From positions 620,001-684,000 of the forward strand of contig JAACMV010000014.1 in NCBI GenBank assembly GCA_010909725.1: 64,000 nucleotides of DNA, written 5' to 3'. The stretch comes from Picochlorum sp. 'celeri' (Eukaryota > Chlorophyta > Trebouxiophyceae). Each line of letters starts with the position of its first letter. Positions within the stretch are counted from its first letter, which is position 1. The notes under the pieces are model-generated. The model was given only the letters and a program-made list of their open reading frames with translations, ran no database searches and had not been told where the DNA came from. A program made the position numbers and the translations under genes. Below, in pieces: positions 1 through 10,357 of the stretch.

Positions 1-802
1 GAGCGAATGCATCGCGCACCATTTTTGCACCGTCACCGATGAACATTTGTACAAGAGATGGCCCTGCTAATTTTAAAAATGTTGCATTGGTCTGTGCTGC
101 ACATGTCCTAGCAATAAGTGTTTTTCCTGTTCCTGGAGGACCATGAAGCAGCACTCCCTTTGGAGGCTTTATACCAATGGAAGTAAACCTATCTTTATGG
201 GTAATAGGAAGTACAATCGCCTCTCGCAACTCTTGAATTTGCTTGTCCAAACCTCCCACATCAGAATAGTCCTCTGTCGGCTTCTCATCAACCTCCATGG
301 CCTTGACTCGAGAATCATACTCTGCTGGTAGAGTATCCAATATCAAATACGAATCTTTGTTCACACCAACCAAGTCCCCTGGCTTTAGAGTCTCTGGGTC
401 CACCAATCCCGGCACTGGAAGAAACACAGTCTGACGAGTTGAAGTCTTCAACACCACACACTTTTTATTCTTATCACTTCCCGCCTCCTGGTAACTCACA
501 CCTCCATCTTCCTCATCTTCTTCATCTACCTCCTGATTATCCAACACCTCTACAATATTCCCCACAAGGTATGGCAACTGATTATTCAGTTTAATCTTCT
601 CCTTATTCTCCCTGATCCTCTCATCCAACCCAGCCTTTTGATGCGTCAACCTATTCGACTCATCCCTCAACACCCTAATCTCATTGTCCAACAACCGCAC
701 CCGCCTCTCAATATCCTCTGCCGACATTGTCTCGAACTCCTCTGGCAAAGCAAATTCATCCTGTCCTCCTTCCGTCCCAAAAATCTCAGCCTCCATGTCC
801 AT
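1..802 (-). CDS. RPT5: 26S proteasome regulatory AAA-ATPase subunit RPT5 (3' part outside window)
   Basis: This encodes one of the six AAA-ATPases of the 19S base that unfold ubiquitinated substrates and thread them into the 20S proteasome. Reading the minus strand from an ATG at 802 (context AGCCATGG) gives 267 uninterrupted codons to the window edge. Seen in order: an N-terminal coiled-coil helix (about residues 25-75), an acidic insert, an OB-like region, the RPT-typical stretch [20 protein letters not shown], Walker A GPPGTGKT, and [15 protein letters not shown], which is diagnostic of RPT5/PSMC3 rather than the other RPTs. The AAA core beyond Walker A (Walker B, SRH, C-terminal HbYX) lies outside the window. 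No intron is seen. It is divergent from the UBA4 gene across about 390 bp. Confidence 0.93.
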   Translation of the reverse strand, partial: MDMEAEIFGTEGGQDEFALPEEFETMSAEDIERRVRLLDNEIRVLRDESNRLTHQKAGLDERIRENKEKIKLNNQLPYLVGNIVEVLDNQEVDEEDEEDGGVSYQEAGSDKNKKCVVLKTSTRQTVFLPVPGLVDPETLKPGDLVGVNKDSYLILDTLPAEYDSRVKAMEVDEKPTEDYSDVGGLDKQIQELREAIVLPITHKDRFTSIGIKPPKGVLLHGPPGTGKTLIARTCAAQTNATFLKLAGPSLVQMFIGDGAKMVRDAFA

Positions 803-1195
803 GGCTCCAATCTACTTTTATATAAATATATGTATACAATATCTATAGCAATGACGGGTCGAATGAAACACGTGTGTTGAAATACCTCTTCTTCTGATCA
901 CAGATATACACAACCACCAAAAACGACGACCAGGTCCTGTCCTTTGCTGACTACCTCGCAGGTATTACGTTTTATTTATCAAGTAAATTGATATCTTTTC
1001 CAATATATAGGCATCGAGTGGATATCAACGTGGTCACCATGAGGACCTGCTATGCTTCCGTAAATAAACAATAAAATCACCCGAGTTAACTCAAACGTTT
1101 GAACCGTGGTTGATGCCATTCTGTGTTGGGGAATTTCAATTTTCAGAGTACTGTATACCACATTGGGTATCTGATACCGGTGAAAACCAGCCCAT
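803..1195. other. Divergent intergenic region between RPT5 and UBA4
   Basis: About 390 bp separate the divergent RPT5 and UBA4 start codons, so both promoters must lie here. It is AT-rich with a TATA-like run (TTTATATAAATATATG, about 816-831) close to the RPT5 start and an ACACGTGT E-box-like palindrome near 869-876. No convincing coding sequence or RNA gene was seen. Confidence 0.4.
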
Positions 1196-2637
1196 ATGGA
1201 TGAAAAGCCTTCTCAGAATGCTCAAGAACAAGAGCAGGAAGCAGTTGCTTTGGAAGCGGAGATACAGGCATTGCGATGTAAATTGCATGCATTAGAGTCT
1301 CAGTATTCCAAGCATATGGCACGGGATGCAGGAATGTCCTCCCATCACCGCAATGGCACATGGGATGCATCTGGTCATGGATTGTCGAAAGGGCAGGTTG
1401 AACGATACAGCAGGCAAATCATACTTCCCAGTTTTGGTGTATCAAGTACGTGATGCATCTTCATAGGTACATGGTGTGCAATGCTGATGTGTTGTATGGT
1501 ACATGTGCAGGTCAGTCAAAGCTCTGTAGAGGGTCTGTTCTTGTTGTTGGAGCAGGTGGTCTCGGTAGTCCTGCGCTGTTGTATTTGGCTGCTGCGGGGG
1601 TGGGAAAGATTGGTATTGTCGATAGAGATGAAGTCGAATTGAGTAATATTCACAGACAAGTCATCCACAGGGAAGCTGCTGTTGGAGTGGCCAAGACAAC
1701 ATCAGCAGCAGAGGCTATCAGGCAGATCAATTCATCGATTGATGTCGAAGAATACACGGATGGTTTTACACCAAAAAATGCCCTAGATATCATTGAAAAG
1801 TATGATGTTGTCATGGATGCGTCAGATAATGCGCCAACAAGATATCTTATTAGCGATGCATGCTGCATTGCACAGAAACCGCTGGTGTCAGGGGCAGCAA
1901 TAGGAACAGACGGGCAACTGACCGTGTATTGTTACGGAGACGATGGGCCATGTTATCGATGCTTGTATCCAAACCCACCACCGGCGCAGAATTGTGCTCG
2001 CTGTGCAGATGCTGGTGTTCTAGGTCCAGTTCCAGGAGCTATTGGTACGCTTCAGGCATTGGAAGTGATCAAGATCATCTCTGGCATTGGGGAAGTGCTG
2101 TCAAAGAAGATGTTGATAGTGGATGCGTTATACTGTCGGTATATGACTGTGAAACTACGGTCAAAAAGCGACTCGTGTGTCTCATGTGGATCAAACCCAT
2201 CAGTCACGAGGGATTCCTTGCCCACCTTTGATTATTTTGCTTTCACTGGTCAACCCAGCGCTTCAGACGCGCCCACGAGCCTGAATCTAGTGGATCCTAA
2301 CCATCGTATTACAGTAGCAGAGCTAGTAGAGAGAATGGAAAAGGATCCAATGCATCTTGTTGTGGATGTTCGACCACGACACCAGTTTGATATTTGTAGC
2401 ATCCCTGGATCCATCAATGCCCCAATGCAGGAATTCGGTAATCACATTGACACCATCAAGGGAATGATAGAACAAGATGGTGATGCAGTGCCAATCAGTG
2501 TCATATGCCGCAGAGGCAACCAGTCCCAAAGGGCTCTACAAGAGCTCCATGGACTGGGGTTCACACACGCTGTCGATGTGATTGGAGGAGTTCAATCTTG
2601 GAGTAGTTCCATCGACCCCTCATTCCCATTATATTAA
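1196..2637 (+). CDS. UBA4: Ubiquitin-like protein activating enzyme UBA4/MOCS3 (E1-like domain plus rhodanese)
   Basis: The enzyme adenylates and thiolates the C-termini of URM1 and of the molybdopterin-synthase small subunit, serving tRNA wobble thiolation and Moco synthesis. Exons 1196-1445 and 1511-2637 flank a 65-nt intron (donor GTACGT, acceptor TGCAG) and give 458 aa. Seen: an N-terminal coiled helix, the conserved ERYSRQIILPSFG, the nucleotide-binding loop VVGAGGLGS (about 95-103), ELSNIHRQV, zinc CxxC pairs (CYRC and CVSC), the NCARCADAGVLG segment around the E1 cysteine, and a C-terminal rhodanese domain with active-site loop CRRGNQS (Cys near 416). Length and domain order match MOCS3/CNX5. 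The ATG at 1196 is the first in frame with the conserved N-terminus. Confidence 0.93.
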
Positions 2638-2683
2638 ATATATTCATGCAATCCTCGAGTGAATAAACAGGTTTTCTGTAATA

Positions 2684-3730
2684 ATGGTGTCGTCGTTCCA
2701 ACAGTTCCGACATGGGTCACCGAAACCCTTGGGTTTTTGCCTCTCCAATGGAACATTGCCCAGACATGGGTACAGATATACCATGAATAATCAACTTGGT
2801 TGTCACAAGAGCCGAGAATCATTCCGAGGTGGTGGTAGCATAAGGGTATCAGCACAACAGAGACCAGAAGACACAGAAGAGGTGAATTTTTATTCAATTC
2901 TGGGTACATCTCCCTTGGCAAGCAAGCAGGAGATCAAAAAGAGGTATCGAGAGATGATGAAACAGTACCATCCAGATATGGACAGCAGTAACAGTATGGA
3001 TGGTGATGATGACTTTGCAACCATCCTAAATCTTGTGTATACTATACTAATGGATGATGAACAACGGGCAGAGTATGATCTCTTGGCTGGGTTTTCGGTA
3101 TCCAGCAACAATAATCCTTTCAATGGTATTCCATATGGAAACAAAATGCGCTCAGAAGAGGCACAGTATGTTTTTGTGGATGAATACTCGTGCATAGGCT
3201 GCTTTGGATGTGTCAACGTTGATAAGAAAGGATTTGCCATTGAGGATTCGTATGGAAGAGCCCGATGCATCAATCAAAATAGACCACCAGATACTGTTCA
3301 GCAGGCCATGGATGTCTGCCCCGTCAGTTGTATTCATTGGGTGAGTGCAACACAACTCACCTTGCTTGAAGAAGTGATGGCTCGTATGGATAGGATTGAC
3401 AGCTTTCTTCTCATGCGCTCTCAAGGAAAAGGAGCAAATCTGTCTGTATTTTATGAAGCATCCCTTGAATGGGCTAGAAGGCAGTCGAGGATGAGAGAGA
3501 TGGAGATGAAGATCAAGTATGGGTCCTCTCCCTTTGTGGACTTTATGCCCAATGGTCCTGCAGGGGGAGCCACAACTCGCGGTGACTCCTCCCAACAGAC
3601 ACAGCAAGCATCTCGAGGCATGGCCTCCATCATCAACATGACCCGCAAGTGGAGAGATTACAAGCGACGAATGGATGATTCATCAGGCACCCCATCCTTC
3701 TTACTTGGGGATGGCACATTCGAATCGTAA
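2684..3730 (+). CDS. Plastid J-domain protein fused to a bacterial-type ferredoxin domain
   Basis: This is a 348-aa single-exon protein with a Ser/Arg-rich N-terminus suited to a chloroplast transit peptide (about 1-55). A J-domain follows at about 68-135, with the HPD triad at 96-98 that stimulates Hsp70. A 4Fe-4S ferredoxin-like domain follows at about 163-220: Cys170, 173 and 176 form CxxCxxC, and Cys195, Cys212 (CP) and Cys216 are nearby. J-domain plus ferredoxin is the arrangement of the plant DJC76/77/82 family, which acts in the chloroplast; the redox role is known only in outline. The basic C-terminal tail (about 225-348) is not recognised. It starts 46 bp after the UBA4 stop on the same strand. 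Confidence 0.9.
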   Translation: MVSSFQQFRHGSPKPLGFCLSNGTLPRHGYRYTMNNQLGCHKSRESFRGGGSIRVSAQQRPEDTEEVNFYSILGTSPLASKQEIKKRYREMMKQYHPDMDSSNSMDGDDDFATILNLVYTILMDDEQRAEYDLLAGFSVSSNNNPFNGIPYGNKMRSEEAQYVFVDEYSCIGCFGCVNVDKKGFAIEDSYGRARCINQNRPPDTVQQAMDVCPVSCIHWVSATQLTLLEEVMARMDRIDSFLLMRSQGKGANLSVFYEASLEWARRQSRMREMEMKIKYGSSPFVDFMPNGPAGGATTRGDSSQQTQQASRGMASIINMTRKWRDYKRRMDDSSGTPSFLLGDGTFES

Positions 3731-3902
3731 TTGTATGTACCATGAATTAAATCAATAATAATGAATTGCATTCATACATGTATTGTAAAATTACTCAATA
3801 AAAGACGTGTGACGGAACAGCAAGACATGTTCAAATTCAATGTGTTGAAACAGCCAATGCCGATATAAGTCTACAGCCCTAGATGGTCGGAGAGTGCATA
3901 AA

Positions 3903-5417
3903 ATGATGGAAATTGAATGTCGAGATGAAGATGAGCGTCGCGCGATTCGTCAGAAACTCGATAAACGCATCCTGCCTTGGCTGTTTGCTCTAGGGGTTGT
4001 ATGCTATCTCGACAGGACCAATTTGAGTTATGCTGCTGTTGAACTCAACAGGGACTTGCAGTTCTCATGCAAGACATATGGTTTGGGGGCTGGTCTCTTC
4101 TTCTTAGGATACGCTGTCTGTCAGGTTCCTTCAAGCAGAGTATTTTTCTACTTTGGCATGCCTTATCTCTGTTCAACAATCATCCTGTGGGGCATTGTTG
4201 CCGGTAGCTTTGCATTGGTACAATCTTCTACTGCATTTCTTCTGCTTCGAGTATTACTGGGTGTGTTTGAGAGTGGTACATTTCCGTGCATGTGGGCGTA
4301 TTTGGCTCGATTTTATTCACCAGAGGAACTCGGAGCATCCTATGCATACATTTCAACATCAACAGCGCTGGCTCAGATTATTGGCAGTCCCATTGCAGCT
4401 GGTATATTATTGATGGATGGATTTGGAGGTATTTCGGGGTGGCAGTGGTTATTTATTATCGAGGGCATCACCTCTGTCTGTTTTGGAATCATTCTGTACC
4501 ATGCACTTCCATCAGCTCCAAAGACTGCACTGTTTCTGACACCAGAGGACAGGGAATGGCTACAAGAGAAACAGGATGGATATATAACAAAACATCAAAC
4601 TCATAAAGATGGTGCACTGTCCACGATATGGCGCGAGTGTTGCCGATTTTGGACTGTCATGAAAGATTGGAGAACATTGTATCTCTCAGTTGTGCTGTTT
4701 GCAATCACGCAAGCAATGTATGGATGTGTCTTCTTCATCCCCATGATTATCCACAGTTTTTTCTTTTCTTCCTCATCGACCCAAGAGGGAGATGTAGCGG
4801 TGAGTGCATGCAGTGATGGGGAATCATCATCCGGCAGTGGAGAGGGCGCCTTGGTGGCAATACTCAGCATGGTGCCCTTTGCATCTGCAGCCATATGCAT
4901 GATCATCGTGGGGAAAATGTCAGAGTCCGCGAACGAGAGGCGATACCATGCTGCAATCCCAGTCTGCCTGGGAGCAATTTTCATGATGACAACACCAGGC
5001 ATGATGCATCTGGGAATCCCAGTCATGGCATTCATCTCCCTCACTCTAGCAGCAGCTGCTTTATGGTCTTACCACGGACCATTCATGACATGGCCGGTCG
5101 TTTTCTTCGAAAGAGAGAATGCCACCCTAGCCTTTGCGATTATGAACAGCATTGGAAGCGCAGGGGGCTTTTTTGGGAATACCATTCTCGGTATTCTAGC
5201 AGAAGCCACTGGTGGCTATGGCATTGCCATGGTCTGTATCGGCATTGTTCTACTGTTGGGAGGTCTTGCAATCATCATCATGCCACGCCCAGAGAGAGAG
5301 ATGCCACGCCCAGAGAGAGAGATGCCACGCCCAGAGAGAGAGATGCCACATGATGATGTGGAATCAGATACCCTGCTCGGAGAGGGTGCTCTCCGTAGAC
5401 AACAAACTAGTGGATGA
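3903..5417 (+). CDS. Major facilitator superfamily transporter, anion:cation symporter type
   Basis: A single-exon protein of about 504 aa with some twelve hydrophobic segments. The N-terminal half carries KRILPWLFALGVVCYLDRTN, then GLGAGLFFLGYAVCQVPSS and FLLLRVLLGVFESGTFPCMW. These are hallmarks of the ACS family (allantoate/tartrate/phthalate-type carriers, SLC17-related). The substrate cannot be named. Loop 6-7 is long and Ser/Gly-rich. The cytosolic tail holds three exact copies of a 21-bp repeat encoding MPRPERE, then an acidic dileucine-like end. The start chosen is the ATG at 3903; the frame is open upstream but has no earlier ATG. The second residue is also Met. Confidence 0.85.
   Translation: MMEIECRDEDERRAIRQKLDKRILPWLFALGVVCYLDRTNLSYAAVELNRDLQFSCKTYGLGAGLFFLGYAVCQVPSSRVFFYFGMPYLCSTIILWGIVAGSFALVQSSTAFLLLRVLLGVFESGTFPCMWAYLARFYSPEELGASYAYISTSTALAQIIGSPIAAGILLMDGFGGISGWQWLFIIEGITSVCFGIILYHALPSAPKTALFLTPEDREWLQEKQDGYITKHQTHKDGALSTIWRECCRFWTVMKDWRTLYLSVVLFAITQAMYGCVFFIPMIIHSFFFSSSSTQEGDVAVSACSDGESSSGSGEGALVAILSMVPFASAAICMIIVGKMSESANERRYHAAIPVCLGAIFMMTTPGMMHLGIPVMAFISLTLAAAALWSYHGPFMTWPVVFFERENATLAFAIMNSIGSAGGFFGNTILGILAEATGGYGIAMVCIGIVLLLGGLAIIIMPRPEREMPRPEREMPRPEREMPHDDVESDTLLGEGALRRQQTSG
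5280..5350 (+). repeat. 21-bp coding minisatellite in the MFS gene (3.4 copies)
   Basis: Three perfect 21-bp units (5280-5300, 5301-5321, 5322-5342), each encoding MPRPERE, are followed by a partial unit (ATGCCACA). The unit is a multiple of three, so copy-number change lengthens or shortens the cytosolic tail without frameshift. The perfect copies suggest recent slippage. Confidence 0.95.
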
Positions 5418-5593
5418 CTACTACAGGTACATAGATCCCTTGTGTGGGACAGAATGGCACATATTTCATTCAAAATTTGCATCGTATCTTAAGATCAAAA
5501 CTATTCTTTTCTTTACATTCAACTGAAGGGTTGAATAGGCTGATTTATCCTCGATAGGTTTATCCACTCCAACACGCATTCCTGTCCAGAAAC

Positions 5594-7180
5594 ATGAGAA
5601 TTTTGTCTGTACGTGGTCAAAACAGATCCTCGATAGGCATCTATTCTGCATATTCTAGACCTGTGCCTGTTGTCAAGGGATGGATAGGGGCGAGGCCCGC
5701 TGTTTCTAGAAACCGATCGACATGTGGCCACATTGTTGTCGGTCGTCGTGGCACTCCTGTGGTCGCAGCACAGTCTAGTTCAGCCTCTGAGGGTGCTGAT
5801 GTCGAGAATCTAGTAATTATTGGCAGTGGTCCGGCTGGATACACGGCTGCCATCTATGCCTCGAGGGCGAGCCTGAGTCCACTCGTGTTCGAGGGATATC
5901 AGGCTGGTGGAGTCCGTGGAGGGCAGTTGATGACGACGACCGAGGTTGAGAATTTCCCTGGTTTCCCTGAAGGGATTACAGGGCCAGATTTGATGGATCG
6001 TATGAGGCAGCAGGCTGAACGTTGGGGTAGCAATTTGTTGCTGGAAGATGTGGAGTCTGTGGATTTGTCTGTGAGGCCATTTGTGATCAAGGGCACAGAG
6101 ACAACGGTGAAGGCGCATAGTCTGATCATCGCTACTGGAGCAACAGCAAAGCGCTTGAATATTCCTTCAGAGGAAACATTCTGGAGTCGCGGGATTAGTG
6201 CGTGTGCTATTTGTGATGGGGCATCTCCAATATTCAAAGATCAAGAGTTGGCTGTGGTTGGTGGTGGGGACACTGCCACGGAAGAGGCTGTGTATCTCAC
6301 AAAATACGGAAAGCATATTCACTTGCTTGTCCGTGGACCAACGATGAGGGCGAGCAAGGCTATGCAGGAGAGAGTACTTGAGAATCCAAAGATCACTGTC
6401 CATTTCAACACGGCTGTGGAGGATGCATATGCTGATAAGAAGGGTGCCATGGGGGGATTGCATTTGTTGAATAATGAGACAGGAGAGAAGAAAGACTTGC
6501 CTGTTCGCGGGCTGTTTTATGGAATTGGCCATAATCCAAACAGTGCCTTCCTTGATGGACAGGTTGAATTGGATGAGGCTGGATACGTCAAGGTGAAGAA
6601 TGGTGGTCCATGGACCAACGTGGAGGGTGTGTTTTCTGCCGGAGATTTACACGATGTGGAATGGAGACAAGCTATCACTGCAGCTGGAAGCGGATGCATG
6701 GCTGCATTGGCGGCAGAGCGATACCTGACTGGAAATAACTTGGTTGTTGAGAAGGAGAAGCGTGAGGAGCCTGTTTCAGAACCAGAGCAGACGAAGAAGA
6801 AGGATTCCCAGGAAAAAGAGGAGAAGGACAAGATGTCTATGGAAGAGGAATTCAACTTGTATGCTGACAAACATCGTGGACAGTATGCTTTGAGGAAGCT
6901 CTACCACGAGAGTGACAGACTCGTCACTGTCTTGTACACCTCACCAACCTGTGGACCATGCAGATCTTTGAAGCCAATCTTGAACAAGGTTGTGGATGAG
7001 TACTCTGGAAAGATACACTTGGTCGAGATCGATATCGCAGAGGATCCAGAGATTGCACAGGCTGCAGGTGTGAATGGAACTCCAACTGTCCAAATGTTCA
7101 AGAACAAGGACAGAGTGGCAAACCTCCCAGGCGTCAAGATGAAGAATGAATACAGAAAGTTAATTGAAGGAAACTTGTGA
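5594..7180 (+). CDS. NTRC: NADPH-dependent thioredoxin reductase C (NTR plus thioredoxin), plastid
   Basis: NTRC uses NADPH to reduce 2-Cys peroxiredoxins and other plastid proteins. The 528-aa single-exon ORF begins with a basic, Ser-rich transit peptide (about 1-65). The FAD-binding motif [16 protein letters not shown] follows, then [17 protein letters not shown], the reductase redox pair CAIC (Cys204/Cys207), the NADPH loop [10 protein letters not shown], and the second FAD motif FSAGDLHD. A charged Lys/Glu linker (about 390-415) leads to a C-terminal thioredoxin domain with CGPC at 453-456 and the cis-Pro motif NGTPTVQMF. This fusion is found in cyanobacteria, plants and algae, so it supports a photosynthetic host. 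All catalytic residues are present. It is convergent with IWR1 (39 bp between stops). Confidence 0.96.
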   Translation: MRILSVRGQNRSSIGIYSAYSRPVPVVKGWIGARPAVSRNRSTCGHIVVGRRGTPVVAAQSSSASEGADVENLVIIGSGPAGYTAAIYASRASLSPLVFEGYQAGGVRGGQLMTTTEVENFPGFPEGITGPDLMDRMRQQAERWGSNLLLEDVESVDLSVRPFVIKGTETTVKAHSLIIATGATAKRLNIPSEETFWSRGISACAICDGASPIFKDQELAVVGGGDTATEEAVYLTKYGKHIHLLVRGPTMRASKAMQERVLENPKITVHFNTAVEDAYADKKGAMGGLHLLNNETGEKKDLPVRGLFYGIGHNPNSAFLDGQVELDEAGYVKVKNGGPWTNVEGVFSAGDLHDVEWRQAITAAGSGCMAALAAERYLTGNNLVVEKEKREEPVSEPEQTKKKDSQEKEEKDKMSMEEEFNLYADKHRGQYALRKLYHESDRLVTVLYTSPTCGPCRSLKPILNKVVDEYSGKIHLVEIDIAEDPEIAQAAGVNGTPTVQMFKNKDRVANLPGVKMKNEYRKLIEGNL

Positions 7181-7219
7181 ATTACATACTATGTTTATTT
7201 GGTAAATCATACTACGTGT

Positions 7220-8018
7220 TTAATAATAGTAGTCCTCAGAGTATCCTTCTGAAGGCTCACTACTCCAACCTTCATCTGGATAGTCATTCCCATAATAGCC
7301 TTCCGCATTGCTGTCTTCGGTATCGTCAAAACTATCCTCATGATCCATATCCTCTTCTGGTGCATAGAAATCGTCGTCATAAATATAAAAATACGGTCGG
7401 TGCTCTTCCACATCTGTTGTGTCATCTCTGGCAATATACAAGTCATATACATAGTCATCCTCCTTTTCAGCATCCTGTGATCTTTCACTGCACTCAACGT
7501 CACATACTTTTCCCAAAGCTCTCAAAGGATCAGGTAACATTTCGGCTTCCTCAAATGCAGTCCTCCCTCGCTTCTTTGTCACAACATCGAAGGAAGCATG
7601 GTACAACTCTGTGTCTTCTGCAGTCTTTTCAATTTTGCCCGGCTCTTCCACCTCAGACACAGCAAACAAACTCTCCAAATACATATGAGATGCTGACCCT
7701 AGTTCTTCCGCCGTCATAGTCGCCATCTTTCGATACGTTCGTGGCCTCTTCCTACCAGAGTCCTCAAGAGACAAACTTGCCAGATCCACATCGTCCCTCC
7801 CACCCTCTTGAACATCTACAGAATCCGATACATTGTGAGACATATGATCATATCACATCGTAACCTTGATACCCATGCGTACATAAGCTACTTGGCGCCT
7901 GGATTGCTCGTTTACGTTTCAGACGAATAACTTGCAGTTGGCTCCTTCCTTCACCAGTAGGGGCAGTGCTAGTAGTAGGACTACATCCGCCATCATCTCT
8001 ACCTCCCAATTCAACCAT
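7220..8018 (-). CDS. IWR1: IWR1/RDM4-like RNA polymerase II nuclear import factor
   Basis: IWR1 binds assembled Pol II and directs its nuclear import; the plant homologue is RDM4/DMS4. I infer two exons on the minus strand: 8018-7883 and 7815-7220. The 67-nt intron has donor GTACGC and acceptor CTGTAG. The product is 243 aa. The first exon supplies the conserved N-terminal LQVIRLKRKR, which is absent if translation starts at the ATG at 7843. The C-terminal half holds the IWR1 signature: YVYDLYIARDD, then a run of acidic Tyr-rich sequence with NDYPDEG. Intermediate sequence is low-complexity and acidic. The joined exon is supported by frame, splice sites and the family motif, not by transcript data. 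Confidence 0.82.
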
Positions 8019-8264
8019 TATATCTTTATCTTATTCTTTTACGCTGTGAATGCAGCATGCAAGCATATGTGTATGGGTGCAAAATTGCAAAATTGAATTG
8101 AATATGTTTATTAAGGAAGTTCCACACTCATGATCGAGCCAATAACGTCCTCAAAGACAATGGACACATACCAAGATATTTAAAATTGAGCATAAATCAA
8201 TTCAGATTCGTCTGAGTGGACTCTGTGCGAGAAAGAGTGCTGCAAGTGCTGTGCATGGGTCAGA

Positions 8265-10286
8265 ATGGCACCCAAAACACTGTTTGATGACAATGAAGAA
8301 GAGGGATTTGATGGTGGATTGAAAATTAACACTGAATTTGCTCGAAGATTTGAGGTGCGATCAGATATGTGTGATTTGCAGTGATCGTTTTGTTTTTCCA
8401 TGTCGCATGCAGTTGCTCACATGGAGCCTGTTGTGTTGCAGCATAATAAAAAGCGAGAGGAGTTGCACCGGTTGAAAGAGAAATTTCCCGAGCAGGCTGC
8501 TCGGCTTGAGGCAAAGGGTGTTTCTGCGCTTATGAATGATGAGGAATCATCCAGCAGTTCTGAAGAGGAGGATGATGGAGTTATACCTCAGAAGACGGAG
8601 AAACAAATTCTGGAGACGATATTGAAGATTAGGAACAAGGATACGTCTATTTATGATCCGAATGCAAAGTTTTATTCTGAAGACGAGGAGGAGGAGGAGG
8701 AGGATGTGAAAGATGCCAAGAGGAAGGAGAAGCCAGTGTATTTGAAAGATGTTGTGTACAAGGAGGCCATGGAGTTGGCGAATGGAAATGGGAGTGATGC
8801 TGATGAAAACGAAAAAGATAGAGGGAAATCGTATGTTGAGGCGCAGGAGGATCTGAAACGTGCATTCTTAACAGCGTATGAAGAGGAGGTTGGTGATGCA
8901 TTGCAGTCAGAGGGGGACGGTTTTGGAGGAGTGCTTCAGAAATCAGAAACGCTCAGGAAGGAAGCTGAAATTACAGATGAAGAGACTCAGAAACTAGTTG
9001 ATAAGATTTTTTCCAAGGGAGATAAGGAAAAGTCTACGATGACAGAAAATGACAAATTTCTGAGGGATTATATTCTGAAACAAGCATGGATGAGGGATTC
9101 TGATGATGAAGACGAGCACTTTATGGATGATGGTGTCGTTGATGAGGAAGAAGACGAGCAAGCAATGGATGCAGCAGAAGCCTTTGAAGCAAGCTACAAT
9201 TTCAGATTTGAGGAGCCTGGAGGGACTGAGATTGTGACGCATCCTCGTGAGATTGAAGGAATTGTGAGGAAGAAGGACGATCGAAGAAAGCAAAAGAGAA
9301 TGGAAAAGGCTGCCAGAAAAGCACAAGAAGAGGAAGAGCGTAGGAGGGAGTTGAAGCAGCTGAAGAATTTGAAAAAGATGGAGATTGAAGATAAGCTCAA
9401 AGAAGTAAAGAACATAGCAGGTTCTGGTGTGGCTGAAGAGGACCTCATCGGAAAATTACTTGATGGTGAGTTTGATCCAGAAAAACATGACCAAGCCATG
9501 CAAGAGGCTTTTGGAGAGGAGTATTATAATGTTGAAGAAGAGGAAGATGTGGAAGATGAAGAATTTGACAAAAAATTGGCTGCCATGGCAGAGTATTCTT
9601 CAGATGAAGAGGTAGATAATACAATCTCAGCAATGATTGAGAAACAAAAGAAGAAAGAGGACGATGATGATCCAGAGAATACTGCAAAGCAGGATGTCAA
9701 AAAGCTCCTGGATGAATACTACAAACTCGATTACGAGGACCATGTTGGGGGCATTCCAACACGCTTTCGATACAAAGAAGTAGAGCCTGAGACATATGGG
9801 TTGACATTCGAAGAAATTCTGATGATGGATGATAAGGAGCTGAATCAGATCATGGGTTTGAAGAGAGTAGCAGCAACATACCATGATGGTCCCAAGAGGA
9901 GGCCAAATTACGGACGACTGAACGAGTGGAGGAAGAATGCTGATATCAAAGCACATGATAGAGAGTCCAAGTATCGAAATAAACACAAGAAGATTGTAGA
10001 ACACAGGGACGACTCTGTTCAGAAGAAGGAGGAAAAGTCTTTAGAAGAAATGGAGGCCGACAGGCGAAAAGACACCTTTAAGAAACCATCATTAAAGAAG
10101 AGGCGCCGCGAAGGACATCAAGAGGATACTTACAAGAATAAAAAGAAGGAGAAAAAGGTGCAGCAATCTCAAACGCCTCCTAATCCTGCCCTAGCTGGCT
10201 TAACTAAAGCGCAGCGAAAAAATCTCAAGCGCAGCCAAAAGAGGCAAAAGAGGCACAGTGAAATAGCTCAACAAAACGAATCATGA
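8265..10286 (+). CDS. KRI1: KRI1-like ribosome biogenesis protein
   Basis: KRI1 is a nucleolar factor that works with KRR1 in 40S pre-ribosome maturation. Exons 8265-8354 and 8442-10286 (87-nt intron, donor GTGCGA, acceptor TTGCAG) give 644 aa. The exon join restores the family N-terminus: GGLKINTEFARRFE runs into HNKKREELHRLKEK. Further motifs are FLRDYILKQAWM, RKKDDRRKQKR, LLDEYYKLDYEDHVGG, PTRFRYKEVEPETYGLTFEE and a Lys-rich C-terminus typical of nucleolar proteins. The protein is highly charged, with long acidic runs. An ATG at 8255 opens an 11-codon frame (stop at 8285-8287) overlapping the main start; it may be a small uORF or lie upstream of transcription start. Confidence 0.93.
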
Positions 10287-10357
10287 TATCGATAGTTAAT
10301 TTACAGTGTAATTGTATCATTCGTAGTGATAAATACAGCATTCGTTGAAATATTTGC

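Noticed and set aside
7177..7719. 180-codon plus-strand frame opposite IWR1
   Set aside because: It is the antisense shadow of the acidic IWR1 coding sequence; composition is His/Leu/Gln-rich and no motif is present.
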